Shown piece after piece: positions 1 through 8,732 of a stretch of DNA of 64,000 bases (within the stretch, counting starts at the first letter, position 1; every line of letters begins with the position of its first letter). The notes below the pieces were generated by a model that was not told the origin of the DNA, ran no database searches, and saw only the letters and a program-made list of their open reading frames with translations. Position numbers and translations under genes: made by a program. Location: the NCBI GenBank assembly GCA_019752635.1, contig JAIELX010000073.1, positions 1 through 64,000 of the forward strand. The letters run 5' to 3'. The stretch is from Candidatus Obscuribacterales bacterium (GTDB lineage Bacteria; Cyanobacteriota; Vampirovibrionia; Obscuribacterales; Obscuribacteraceae).

Positions 1-879
1 ACCAAGGTGCCGAGCCATGTGGCTATGGAAAACAATCATGGTGATAGCGATGACATAACTCTTCTTGCGCTGGTAAGTAAGTGGCCCGCTGCGTCTTGGA
101 CCCGGCTGTCGGAGCGCGTTTTATTCCAGGCGAGTAAACTGCGGGAGTTTGCCAGGCAGTCGAACGGACAGCTAACGATTATTCGCAGTGCCACTGATTT
201 GAAAGACTATCTTGCTCGCCGACAGAAGAATGCCGCTTGTACTGCGGGCTTTCTCGGGATTGAGGGAGCCCATGCGCTCGATGGGGATCTGAAAAACATA
301 GACGCATTCTTTGATGCTGGTGTCAGAATGATGGCACCAACTCATTTCTTCGATAACGATATCGGGTCGTCCGCTCACGGTTTGCTTCATGAGGGGCTTA
401 CGGACAAGGGTAAAGAGATGATTCGGCGAATGCAAGCGAAACATATGATTGTTGATCTTGCACATGCGTCACCGCGCACCATCGCAGATGCGCTTGCAAT
501 CTCTACCGCACCGGTTGTGGTATCACATACCGGTGTGAAAGGAACTTGTGATAGCGTTCGCAACTTGTCCGACGAAGAGTTGACGGGCATCGCTAAGACT
601 GGTGGCGTAATTGGTATCGGATACTGGCCCGAAGCAATATGTGGAAACAGCGCCGCAGCCATAGCCAAGGCGATGCGCTACACGAGCAAGCTGGTAGGCG
701 TGGACCATGTTGGGCTGGGCTCAGATTTTGATGGCACGGCTTCCGTGCCGTTCGATTCTGCTCATCTCATTCAAGTTACTCAAGCGCTGATCGACGAAGG
801 ATTCACCGATAAAGAAATCCGACTCATTATGGGCGAGAACGCGATTCGCGTGTTACAGGCGACATTGCCGGCGAATTAG
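1..879 (+). CDS. Membrane dipeptidase, peptidase family M19 (5' end cut by window)
   Basis: M19 (renal dipeptidase-like) enzymes are zinc enzymes that cleave dipeptides. Seen here: the family blocks G-x-EGAHAL, VDLAHAS, VVVSHTG, GLGSDFDG and a C-terminal GENAIRVL, in the expected order. The reading frame is open back to base 1, and the N-terminal His-x-Asp metal site of the family is absent, so the true start lies upstream of the window and only the C-terminal part is present. Its stop overlaps the stop of the convergent kinase-like gene on the other strand. Family assignment is secure; substrate is not known (dipeptides, possibly including D-amino-acid forms). Confidence 0.9.
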   Translation, partial: TKVPSHVAMENNHGDSDDITLLALVSKWPAASWTRLSERVLFQASKLREFARQSNGQLTIIRSATDLKDYLARRQKNAACTAGFLGIEGAHALDGDLKNIDAFFDAGVRMMAPTHFFDNDIGSSAHGLLHEGLTDKGKEMIRRMQAKHMIVDLAHASPRTIADALAISTAPVVVSHTGVKGTCDSVRNLSDEELTGIAKTGGVIGIGYWPEAICGNSAAAIAKAMRYTSKLVGVDHVGLGSDFDGTASVPFDSAHLIQVTQALIDEGFTDKEIRLIMGENAIRVLQATLPAN

Positions 880-2834
880 TTTCCGGATAATTTGTTGAGA
901 GTTTCCTTTGCGACCATCTTCATGTGCAGTGATTCGTACTTGAGTTCGATCGTCTCTTGCAGCACTGATTCGATCTTTGAGGTCAAAGTGTCAACGAAGT
1001 ACTCGTGGATGTTTTTGTCACTGCGGTAGTAATCGAGTAGCAAGAGCAGGCACTTGAGTGTTTCTTCCCGGTATTCACCCGAGCGATGGTGCTGTCCAAA
1101 CAATGAGAGCAGCCGATTTTCCACCGCTGCGGGCGTTGCTTTTGGAACGCGAAACCACAGCACCATGAACTCTTGAAGATTAGGATTTGCTCTTCTTACC
1201 GCGTGCATAATCAATGCATCAAATGCCCGAAAATAGGCTCGGGATAGCCATAGAGGGCATTCTTCGGTCAACACGGAGCTTATTGGAGAATTCGCCAATG
1301 AATTGATGAATGCTGTTTCAAAGCTCGATTGAATAATCGGAAGTAAGTCAAAATTGCGCCCCTTAAGATTGATAATCAAATCCGATAGCGTTACTGCAAA
1401 AATTCTTGCGTCGGTTTCGTCGCAGAGACATTTGACGGCCGCAATGCGACAGGCAACCTCGAAGTCACTGTGGTTCAAGTTCTTCAGGATATCGATCAAC
1501 TCGAATGTGCTTCTGGCAGCAGTAAATGCGAGCCGTTCCTTTTGTGAAAAGCGATTCCACTGCGCCGTGGAAGGCAGAGGTGTCATTAACACTTTGCTAG
1601 GAATGATTAAGCCCGGTGCGTTACCGACAGTCGCTGTCAGCACTGGCTTTGAACCTGGTGGAGCTGCGTGGTTTAGTTTGTTGCGAAACTGACTCAAATC
1701 CGGTGAAGAAGGCTGCGGTTTCTGATCGAGGGCGGCAGGGTCCCAATCTTCATACCACTTCCCTTGCTTCGCCAACTGACTGGTTTGGGCTTGAGTAGTG
1801 GTCTCCCAATCCGGCGTTTGAAATTTTGCCTCGGTCGGCTGCTCTGGTGGCTTGGATTGCGGTGACCTGCCAGGCTTGAAGAGCTCCCATGTTGCTTTCG
1901 CCCGTATTCCCAGTCGCTTGATCAGCTTGGCGAAAGAAGGCTGGCATTGCCCTGATAAGCCTTCATCCAGCGCGGGTATCAGGTATGGAGGCAGCTCCAA
2001 CAACTCGAGAACCATGTCGCCGTAGCCGCGAATTTTTGGGTCCTTATGGGTGAGTAGATGTGCCAACGTTGCTGACTTTGTGGGCTCTGCGAAGTCCTGT
2101 CTGCCAAGCAGTAATCGCTCGTCGCCCCCATGGAGCGTTTTCCACAAACGAGGTTCATAACATAGGCATTGGAGCGTGATATAAATGATCCAGCTTGCGA
2201 AATTATCCAGATAAGGACCGAAGTGAATTTTACTTCTGCGTGGATGCTGATAATTGGGATGTCCCAGCTCCTGGCTCTCCTGTCCCTCCAACGAGGGAAC
2301 GAACATTCCGTCGTAATCGACCAGCCGAAACTCGTTGTCGCAAATCAAGATGTTGCCGTGCTGCAAGTCGCCATGCGCCAGACCTTCCTTTCTCAAGGAA
2401 AGCACCATGTCCTTGAACGCTTCCGCCAGGCGGAGCATGCGATCCTGGTCATTAACGTGCTGATCCACAAAGTGATTCAGCAGTTGTCCTTCCACCCATT
2501 CCATCTTCAGAATCGGGTACCAGCGACCACCCACCTGAATTCCGCGCTCAATGAAATCGAAATCAACGGTCGCTGGTAGAGAATCGTTCAGAATAAACTG
2601 CGAGATTGCTTTGTATCTTTCTGCCCGGTCCGACAGCTCGCGTAGAAAGCAGCGAACCGCGAAGTCCTTCTTGTCTGTTCGAAATCTGTAAACGCTAGCG
2701 AACGCGCCGGTGCTGACAATGGGAAGTCCGAGCGCATTGCATGCGGGATAACCAGTCTGAAGCTCGCCGTCATTCAGCGTTAACTTCGGGTTCTGAACGG
2801 CTTCGTTAAATTCGTCCGGCGCGGGCCAAGGCAT
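876..2834 (-). CDS. Protein-kinase-like protein with long C-terminal helical region
   Basis: The N-terminal ~270 residues resemble the protein kinase fold: a glycine-loop-like segment at 42-49 (TGAFASVY), the catalytic block HGDLQHGNIL at 154-163 and a metal block DYDG at 173-176 in place of DFG. The usual VAIK lysine is Arg61 (AVRCF). Kinases with HGDLQHGN are known in bacterial clusters with von Willebrand and PP2C proteins, but neither is adjacent here. Residues ~325-415 are Pro/Gln rich and probably a linker. Residues ~430-652 look all-helical and match nothing I recognise. No membrane segment. The stop overlaps that of the convergent dipeptidase. It could be an active atypical kinase or a pseudokinase; the Arg for Lys change makes activity uncertain. 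Confidence 0.8.
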   Translation of the reverse strand: MPWPAPDEFNEAVQNPKLTLNDGELQTGYPACNALGLPIVSTGAFASVYRFRTDKKDFAVRCFLRELSDRAERYKAISQFILNDSLPATVDFDFIERGIQVGGRWYPILKMEWVEGQLLNHFVDQHVNDQDRMLRLAEAFKDMVLSLRKEGLAHGDLQHGNILICDNEFRLVDYDGMFVPSLEGQESQELGHPNYQHPRRSKIHFGPYLDNFASWIIYITLQCLCYEPRLWKTLHGGDERLLLGRQDFAEPTKSATLAHLLTHKDPKIRGYGDMVLELLELPPYLIPALDEGLSGQCQPSFAKLIKRLGIRAKATWELFKPGRSPQSKPPEQPTEAKFQTPDWETTTQAQTSQLAKQGKWYEDWDPAALDQKPQPSSPDLSQFRNKLNHAAPPGSKPVLTATVGNAPGLIIPSKVLMTPLPSTAQWNRFSQKERLAFTAARSTFELIDILKNLNHSDFEVACRIAAVKCLCDETDARIFAVTLSDLIINLKGRNFDLLPIIQSSFETAFINSLANSPISSVLTEECPLWLSRAYFRAFDALIMHAVRRANPNLQEFMVLWFRVPKATPAAVENRLLSLFGQHHRSGEYREETLKCLLLLLDYYRSDKNIHEYFVDTLTSKIESVLQETIELKYESLHMKMVAKETLNKLSGN

Positions 2835-3122
2835 CGGGGGCAGCTCAGGTCAACAGTCAGACTATCATCGCATGCCCGGGGTAAACTGATACACGATGAG
2901 AAGTCGTTGTCAGAAGGTCTGGCTAACATCAGATTTTTAGAATTCTATCGGACCAATCGGAGCTGTTGGTCATGACACTTAAACCGGTTACGTTGAGCAT
3001 CAGCGCCCCCCCCTTTTGACCGATTTATGTTCAAATGTCGGCTGGCGCAGCCTAAAAAACGTTGGATTACGCGTTGCGTTTTTTACACGGGAACAATAAA
3101 ACAGGTACCAGGAGATTTCGGA
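2835..3122. other. Divergent intergenic region (288 bp)
   Basis: Lies between the start of the minus-strand kinase-like gene and the first gene of the + strand operon, so both promoters should be here. It holds a run of nine C residues (about 3006-3014). I found no convincing -35/-10 pair and no strong dyad. Confidence 0.5.
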
Positions 3123-6041
3123 ATGAGCGGTGACCAAAGGATTGACGGCAATGTCGAGGCATCTGCAGACAAAACGTCAACATCTTCCGATTGTGCCTAT
3201 AAAGAAGCCGAGAGTGGTCAGGCAGGGTTGCTGGACCGCATGAAGGCGCAAGCCGTGGGGCTGAAAGCGGGACTTTCCAGCGGTATCACCGGTGAATTCG
3301 GAAAACCGATTTTCACCGAGGGCGGCATACAGCAAGCCATAGAAAGATTGCGCGGACCTGCCAAAGATAGCAAGGGCAGTGTGCTGCTTGAATCAATGCC
3401 CTGGGACAGCCGCGGCATTAAGATTCCATCCAAGGCTGAAGCCCCGAGCGCGCCCGTGGAAGGCAAGCTACCGTGGGAAGGGCTGGGACCCAAGCCGGCT
3501 GAGCAACCTTCCAAATCTTATGACGACCCCGAGTATTCGGAAGAAAAGGAAGGCAGGGCGAACATCAAGGCCGAAACTTCCGGCGAGTTTCCGTGGAAGG
3601 AACGAGAACGCCCTTCTACCAAGTCGAATCCAGTTGTGGACGATGGTGGATTCGTACCGAAAGAAGCGCAAACGCCCGGAGCCGATGGACCGGCCGCTGC
3701 CCCAGTTATAGATGATGGTGGATTCGTACCGAAGGAAGGGCAAACACCCGGAGCCGATGGACCGGCTGCTGCACCCGTTATAGATGATGGTGGATTCGTA
3801 CCGAAGGAAGGGCAAGCACCCGGAGCCGATGGACCGGCCGCGACAGAACCGGTAGAAGATGGCGGATGGCTTCCTAAAGGCTTTGACAAGATTCCTTTCG
3901 GAACTCCCTCAAAAGACAATGGCTTCTCTTTCAAGGATCTAGGTATAGACTTTGAATTGCCGAAACCGGAATATCTGGTTGCTGAAAACAAGATTGCGAA
4001 ACCGTCTGACTCATCGAAGGCTCCCGGCGACAAAACAACCGATGCCACTGCCCCTGGTGATGTGCCCAACTCAGGAGCCGCCGATGACAAGTTTCGTACA
4101 AAAACCGATAAAGATGGCTTTGTAACTGACTTCTGGGTGCCTGGAAAAGACGGCAAACCTCCTGTTCATTATAAGTGGAACGACAACGGTGCTTTTCGAG
4201 AGTACGACGACGCCAAGAAAGAGTTTAATCCGTCCAGTTCACCTATTGACGTTGCTCAACCGAAGGCAAATCCGAAAACCGGTGCTGTTGAGCTTGATCC
4301 TGCGGTCGGAACTCGCCGTCGATTTTACCCGGATGGTCGTTACGAAGAAACCGATCAGAACGGCAAAATGCAATTCGAGTCCAATGGAAAGGGTGAAACG
4401 CGTCAACACAAGTATGATGCGCAGGGCAATGCTACTGAAATTGTAGTTCGAGAAAAAGGCAAACCTGTCAAGGAAATCTACGCTCCGGACAAGACCAATC
4501 CTGAAGCAACAGGAGAAAGAAAGGGCTACGAGTACAAAAGTCCGACGACAGGCCACGTCGAAAACATGCAGAAGCAAGACAACGGCGAGTGGAAGCTTAG
4601 TGTTGGTGATGAAACGCATACATTTCCCGCTGATTCGAAAGTCGATTTTGATCGAGAGGGAAACAGAAAAGTCACCGATGGACAAGGTGTCGTTCGCTAC
4701 GAAGCGAAACCAGATGGTACCGCCATTCTGCGTGATGAGAATGGTCATGTTACCGAAACAAAGAGCAATGACGGCGCGGTGACCAACTTCAAGAGGAGCG
4801 AGACTGGCGAAGTAGAGCAAGTTATAGTGCGAAACAGTCAGGGACAGATTGTTGAACATACTTCGATGGAAAACAATCAGTGGGATTCACCGGGGTTGGA
4901 TGACATTCAAGTCGATGATCGCACCGGTAACTACAAAATAAAGTTTGCGACCGGCGAAGAAGTTGTGCGGAAAGTCAATGACGGACAAGAATTGCGCGAT
5001 GCCACCGACGACTATAAGCTGGATGCGGAACGCGTCATCGAAGGCATCAACCCGAAACTATCGCCAGAGCAAGAAGCATCAATGCGATCGGATCTTGGCG
5101 AAATCGCCAAACTTCCACCTGAACAGCAACACAAGATCTACGAGAGCATTCAGCGCATTAACGATGCGAAGAATGGACCGACCAAGTTAACCGATCAACA
5201 ACGTTCGGAGCTCATTGTGTCCATGACTCATCAAATCGCGCATCCTGACAGTATAAAGCAAGGAGATAAGGATACTTGCGTGGCCGCCAACGTTGAGAAA
5301 ACAATGGCAATGACGCATCCGGACAAGTATGCGGATATGGTTTCTAAGTTAGCTACCGAAGGCTCGTACACCGCTGCTGATGGCACTGTAGTTAAAGCCC
5401 AGCGCAAGGCCGATGGTTCATTGGCGGACTATAGCGACGGATCGAAATCGAGAAGTAGCACCAGCGAAGTCATGCAAACAGCAATAACACAGCTTGGTCT
5501 ACCAGAGGGGCAAGAGTACCGTTCTTATCCCCCCGGCCACGAGCCGATGCCAGCAGGAGTTGATCGTTCAACCGATACCGGTGAGCGGATTATCGTCAAT
5601 GGCGAAGAGAAAAAATACATTGGTATCGATCGCGATGCAAAAGTGAAGATGCTCGAAAAGCTTCTTCCTGAGGACAAGTTCGTTTCGACTCCGATCGCCA
5701 ACTCCTCTGATCTGGATCAGGCGTGGAAAGCCAATGGTGCCACCCCACCACTGAATGTCACTGTGCGCATCGATGCACCGCATACCGGCATGGGTGATGC
5801 ACGTGAGGGCGGACCCAAGACTCACGCTGTTTCAATTACGCACATAGAGTATGATGCCAATGGTAAACCGACGAAGGTATACTATGAGAACACTGCCGAC
5901 GGTGAGGATCATAGCTATCCCAACGGAAAGGGTGTCGCGATGGACGATTTCGTAAAGAGCATGCAGTCTACCGAGAAAGATCCTAAAACGGGCAAAGAAA
6001 AACCAGTTCCCTTTGTAGGTATTGTGCGAACTAAGCAATGA
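3123..6041 (+). CDS. Large repeat protein with papain-like C-terminal domain (candidate cysteine peptidase)
   Basis: 972 residues from ATG 3123, chosen because AGGAG lies 8 nt upstream; an earlier in-frame ATG at 3027 has no ribosome site and adds 32 unlikely residues. The first ~330 residues are low complexity and include three 24-residue tandem repeats (residues 171-242). The middle (~330-630) has short hydrophilic beta-rich motifs of the type Y-D-x-x-G-N/F-x-E. The C-terminal ~250 residues contain GDKDTCVAANVE, like the QxxxxxC active-site region of papain-fold enzymes, then KTHAVSITHIEYDANGK followed by Tyr-Glu-Asn, which supplies the His and Asn positions. No signal peptide or membrane segment is seen. 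First gene of the kinase operon; its stop overlaps the next start (ATGA). Peptidase activity is inference; it could also be an inactive papain-like adaptor. Confidence 0.75.
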   Translation: MSGDQRIDGNVEASADKTSTSSDCAYKEAESGQAGLLDRMKAQAVGLKAGLSSGITGEFGKPIFTEGGIQQAIERLRGPAKDSKGSVLLESMPWDSRGIKIPSKAEAPSAPVEGKLPWEGLGPKPAEQPSKSYDDPEYSEEKEGRANIKAETSGEFPWKERERPSTKSNPVVDDGGFVPKEAQTPGADGPAAAPVIDDGGFVPKEGQTPGADGPAAAPVIDDGGFVPKEGQAPGADGPAATEPVEDGGWLPKGFDKIPFGTPSKDNGFSFKDLGIDFELPKPEYLVAENKIAKPSDSSKAPGDKTTDATAPGDVPNSGAADDKFRTKTDKDGFVTDFWVPGKDGKPPVHYKWNDNGAFREYDDAKKEFNPSSSPIDVAQPKANPKTGAVELDPAVGTRRRFYPDGRYEETDQNGKMQFESNGKGETRQHKYDAQGNATEIVVREKGKPVKEIYAPDKTNPEATGERKGYEYKSPTTGHVENMQKQDNGEWKLSVGDETHTFPADSKVDFDREGNRKVTDGQGVVRYEAKPDGTAILRDENGHVTETKSNDGAVTNFKRSETGEVEQVIVRNSQGQIVEHTSMENNQWDSPGLDDIQVDDRTGNYKIKFATGEEVVRKVNDGQELRDATDDYKLDAERVIEGINPKLSPEQEASMRSDLGEIAKLPPEQQHKIYESIQRINDAKNGPTKLTDQQRSELIVSMTHQIAHPDSIKQGDKDTCVAANVEKTMAMTHPDKYADMVSKLATEGSYTAADGTVVKAQRKADGSLADYSDGSKSRSSTSEVMQTAITQLGLPEGQEYRSYPPGHEPMPAGVDRSTDTGERIIVNGEEKKYIGIDRDAKVKMLEKLLPEDKFVSTPIANSSDLDQAWKANGATPPLNVTVRIDAPHTGMGDAREGGPKTHAVSITHIEYDANGKPTKVYYENTADGEDHSYPNGKGVAMDDFVKSMQSTEKDPKTGKEKPVPFVGIVRTKQ
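3633..3848 (+). repeat. Three 72-bp in-frame tandem repeats
   Basis: Three consecutive 72-bp units (3633-3704, 3705-3776, 3777-3848) encode 24-residue units with the core DDGGFVPKE-x-Q-[TA]-PGADGPAA. A degenerate fourth copy (EDGGWLPK) follows. Nucleotide identity between copies is very high, so the number of copies may vary between strains. Confidence 0.95.
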
Positions 6042-6901
6042 GCATCTTAATTGAATCCCGGCTTGACGAACCATTCTCTTTAGGATCGGGCAGAACCATT
6101 CGTCCACCCTCAGGGTGGAGTGTTGAAGGCTTTGTTAGTGGCAGCGATCAATTGCGATTGAGACCGGCAAGTCATGTTCGCTGGTGTCCTCCCGGAACCG
6201 AGCGTCTCTCCCTTCACTGGAACAAATCGACCTCACCGCTTGCTAATTCTGCGGCGGAACACTTCGCCGAATTGCTGCGCAGTCCGCTCGGAGTCGTTGC
6301 TGTGGAGGATCTCGCACCGCTGTTTCCGTCGATGATTCGCATTCCGCTTCTTCGAGTTACACGCGCGCAAGTAACGCATTTGCCGCGTTACGGTCCGTTC
6401 CTGGAGATTGACTATTTCATCGCAGAACATGGTGAAGCCGGTATCGTTTACTACGCGCCAACTGAGAGATTTGAGCACGGCGAATACCAGTTGCTGGCTT
6501 ATGAGGGAAGAGAACCCGCGTACACTACTTTCCTGGCCGTTGCTCGCAAGAGTTTGCGCACATTTTGCGAAGCTGGCGATTTTTCCGTTCCTGTAAGGCG
6601 CACTGGCTTGGTACGCAAAAAGACAAGTAATCTGAAAAAGACCATTCCGCGCAAAAAAACGCTGGCGGTGACAACAGCACTTCCTGGCGGACTGATGTTC
6701 GAGTATAGGTTGCAGGCCGGCGATACCGTTAAATCCGTAGTGATGAAAAAATGGCCGAATCTGTCTGAAGAAGAGGTTCGGAAGAGGGTAAAACAGATCT
6801 ACGCCATCAATAGAGCGCGTGGGAATGCCCTATTTGCATGGACTTTGAGCGAAGGTGAAACTCTTTTGCTTCCTCTTCAGGAAGTTTTCGATGAAAGCTG
6901 A
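6038..6901 (+). CDS. Unknown protein with C-terminal LysM-like domain
   Basis: 287 residues; the ATG overlaps the previous stop as ATGA, so the two are probably translationally coupled. The first ~200 residues match no family I recognise. Residues ~203-222 are Lys/Arg rich. The last ~60 residues read like a LysM unit: Y-R-L-Q-A-GDT near the start, a helix with I-Y-A-I-N, and L-S-x-G-E-T-L-L-LP at the end. LysM units usually bind N-acetylglucosamine polymers such as peptidoglycan. No signal peptide is visible, so either binding is cytoplasmic or export uses another route. Second gene of the kinase operon. Confidence 0.7.
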   Translation: MSILIESRLDEPFSLGSGRTIRPPSGWSVEGFVSGSDQLRLRPASHVRWCPPGTERLSLHWNKSTSPLANSAAEHFAELLRSPLGVVAVEDLAPLFPSMIRIPLLRVTRAQVTHLPRYGPFLEIDYFIAEHGEAGIVYYAPTERFEHGEYQLLAYEGREPAYTTFLAVARKSLRTFCEAGDFSVPVRRTGLVRKKTSNLKKTIPRKKTLAVTTALPGGLMFEYRLQAGDTVKSVVMKKWPNLSEEEVRKRVKQIYAINRARGNALFAWTLSEGETLLLPLQEVFDES

Positions 6902-6913
6902 CCTGCCAAAGTC

Positions 6914-6965
6914 AATGACTTTTCTCCTGCTTGTGTCATGACTTTCCTCCTGCTTGTTCGAAAGT
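6914..6965 (+). repeat. Imperfect 23-bp direct repeat between two operon genes
   Basis: Two near-identical copies of TGACTTTTCTCCTGCTTGTG (about 6916-6935 and 6939-6958, second copy with C for T at one site) lie in the short gap before the first kinase. Pyrimidine rich on this strand. Possibly a recent duplication or a spacing element; no function assigned. Confidence 0.6.
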
Positions 6966-7031
6966 TTTGGTTCGGGTATAAATAAATGGTGCCCACCTTA
7001 CAACCGGATGCGGCGGAGCCTGAACCTTTTA

Positions 7032-8732
7032 ATGGTTTCCGAACATTACCAGTCCACCAAGAAACGGGTAGACCTCCGATACAGCGCATTGCCGCGTTGG
7101 TTTCTGCCTTTGGCGACAGCGGTCTGCATTTGCTCCGGCGGAGCGTGGACGGCGATAAAGCTAGGCGGGTTGCCCGATCTCAGCGGGATTCGCGACACTA
7201 TTCAGAATCTGGAGTCCAGATCGGTTCCACCAAGAACTACTCCAAGACTCCTTTACGGTCAGCATGGGGAAATCGTCGCCGGTATCAGCGATACAGTAGA
7301 GGACTTTGGTCCTGTCGAGACGCCTCAGCCGCGATTTCTTTTGCCGTCGTTACTTCCCGGTGACACGCCGCTGGATCGAACGATGTACCTGCTTTTGTCG
7401 GTGTTCATTGCCAGTGCGGCATTGACGATGGTAGGTCGCGACAATCGGCTTAGTTTCACCCATGAGGGGCTGACTTTTCCATCCGGCATGATGCCCGAAC
7501 TCAAACTGCGACGCAAGCGAAAGTGGTCGGATATTAGCGCCCTCAGCCTTGTCGTCGATCCGAAGGCACACACCAGACACTTGAAGGTCTATTTTCAGTC
7601 CGGCGGTAAAGCCACAATTGACATTGATGCTCTGGGGGAAAAGAACCTGGAGAATCTATTGCTGGGACTGGACGAACTAGCGGGGCAATGCGCAATGTCA
7701 CCTGAATTGGTTGCGCTAAGGCACAAAATGTTCAACGATCAAAAGTCGGCGACAAACCTCTGGGAAGAAGAGATGGCATCGCACTTCGCCGCCACCAATT
7801 TTGTTGCCCTTTCTCCCGGGTCGCTGCTGCAGAACGGTCGCTTTAAAGTAGTGATGCATGCTTTTTCCGGTGGGCTATCAGCCGTGTATCTAGCTGAGCA
7901 GAGTGCTACCACGCTCGACATAAGCGGAAAACCTCAAGGCAACGTTGTCGTAGTCAAAGAGAGTGTAATTCCCGCTACCACTGACGAAAGTACGCGAGAG
8001 AAAGCTCGCGAAATGTTCAAGAGAGAAGCGCAGCTACTCATGCAACTGAAGCATGATCGCATAGCGAAGGTCTTGGATCACTTTGTGGAGAATGGGCGCG
8101 ATTACCTTGTGCTGGAATATATTCCGGGACTTACATTAAGGCAATACATTCGACGCAACGGACCGCAAAGTGAACAGATCGTGCTCGGGTGGTCCAAGCA
8201 GATTGCCGAGATTTTGTGCTATTTGCATGAGCGGCAAACGCCGATCATTCACCGCGATATTACTCCCGATAACTTGATGTTGACTCCTGACGGTCGGCTT
8301 TTCATGATTGATTTTGGCGCTGCTAACCAGTTCGTTGGCGCCGCCACCGGTACCATTGTCGGCAAGCAGTTATATATTTCGCCGGAACAGTTCAGAGGGA
8401 AAGCTGTGCCTGCCAGCGACGTTTATGCGCTTGGTGCCACCATGCATTACCTGCTGACGGGAGAAGAACCAGAGGCTCTTAGTGCTGCAAATCCCAAGAG
8501 CGTCCGCGCCGAAGTTTCGGGGGCGACGTCAGATCTCGTTTCTCAGTGCATGCAGCAGGATCTCACCGAACGTGTCCAAACGGCTCGTGATCTTCTGAAT
8601 GCTCTTGTACAGTTAAGTACAGTGGCTGCTGGCGAGGTGATTTCCACTAAAACAGGCGTCAGTGCTGATGATGCTGCAACAGCCGCAGATGCCACTGTCA
8701 TAAAAGTCCGTCAGTATGAAGGGCAGGTCTAA
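7032..8732 (+). CDS. Membrane-anchored Ser/Thr protein kinase (Hanks type)
   Basis: 566 residues from ATG 7032 (GGAG 13 nt upstream); ATG 7008 or TTG 6954 in the same frame are alternatives. Two hydrophobic segments at ~20-40 and ~117-137 flank an extracytoplasmic stretch. The kinase domain begins near residue 266: glycine loop FSGGLSAVYLA, Lys in VVVVKE, Glu in FKREAQLL, catalytic HRDITPDN at 407-414, DFG at 427-429, then an activation segment ending in SPEQFRGK. The catalytic-loop Lys of HRDxKxxN is Thr411; Ser/Thr at this position occurs in other bacterial kinases, so activity is still likely. The following kinase gene overlaps by one base (TAATG), which points to a co-expressed kinase pair. 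Confidence 0.9.
   Translation: MVSEHYQSTKKRVDLRYSALPRWFLPLATAVCICSGGAWTAIKLGGLPDLSGIRDTIQNLESRSVPPRTTPRLLYGQHGEIVAGISDTVEDFGPVETPQPRFLLPSLLPGDTPLDRTMYLLLSVFIASAALTMVGRDNRLSFTHEGLTFPSGMMPELKLRRKRKWSDISALSLVVDPKAHTRHLKVYFQSGGKATIDIDALGEKNLENLLLGLDELAGQCAMSPELVALRHKMFNDQKSATNLWEEEMASHFAATNFVALSPGSLLQNGRFKVVMHAFSGGLSAVYLAEQSATTLDISGKPQGNVVVVKESVIPATTDESTREKAREMFKREAQLLMQLKHDRIAKVLDHFVENGRDYLVLEYIPGLTLRQYIRRNGPQSEQIVLGWSKQIAEILCYLHERQTPIIHRDITPDNLMLTPDGRLFMIDFGAANQFVGAATGTIVGKQLYISPEQFRGKAVPASDVYALGATMHYLLTGEEPEALSAANPKSVRAEVSGATSDLVSQCMQQDLTERVQTARDLLNALVQLSTVAAGEVISTKTGVSADDAATAADATVIKVRQYEGQV

Noticed and set aside
3518..4156. Minus-strand frame with Pro/Ser/Gly repeats
   Set aside because: Shadow of the 72-bp repeats in the plus-strand gene; no ribosome site.
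8250..8273. HRDITPDN read as proof of a pseudokinase
   Set aside because: Ser or Thr in place of the catalytic-loop Lys is common in active bacterial kinases of some groups, and the other catalytic residues are present.
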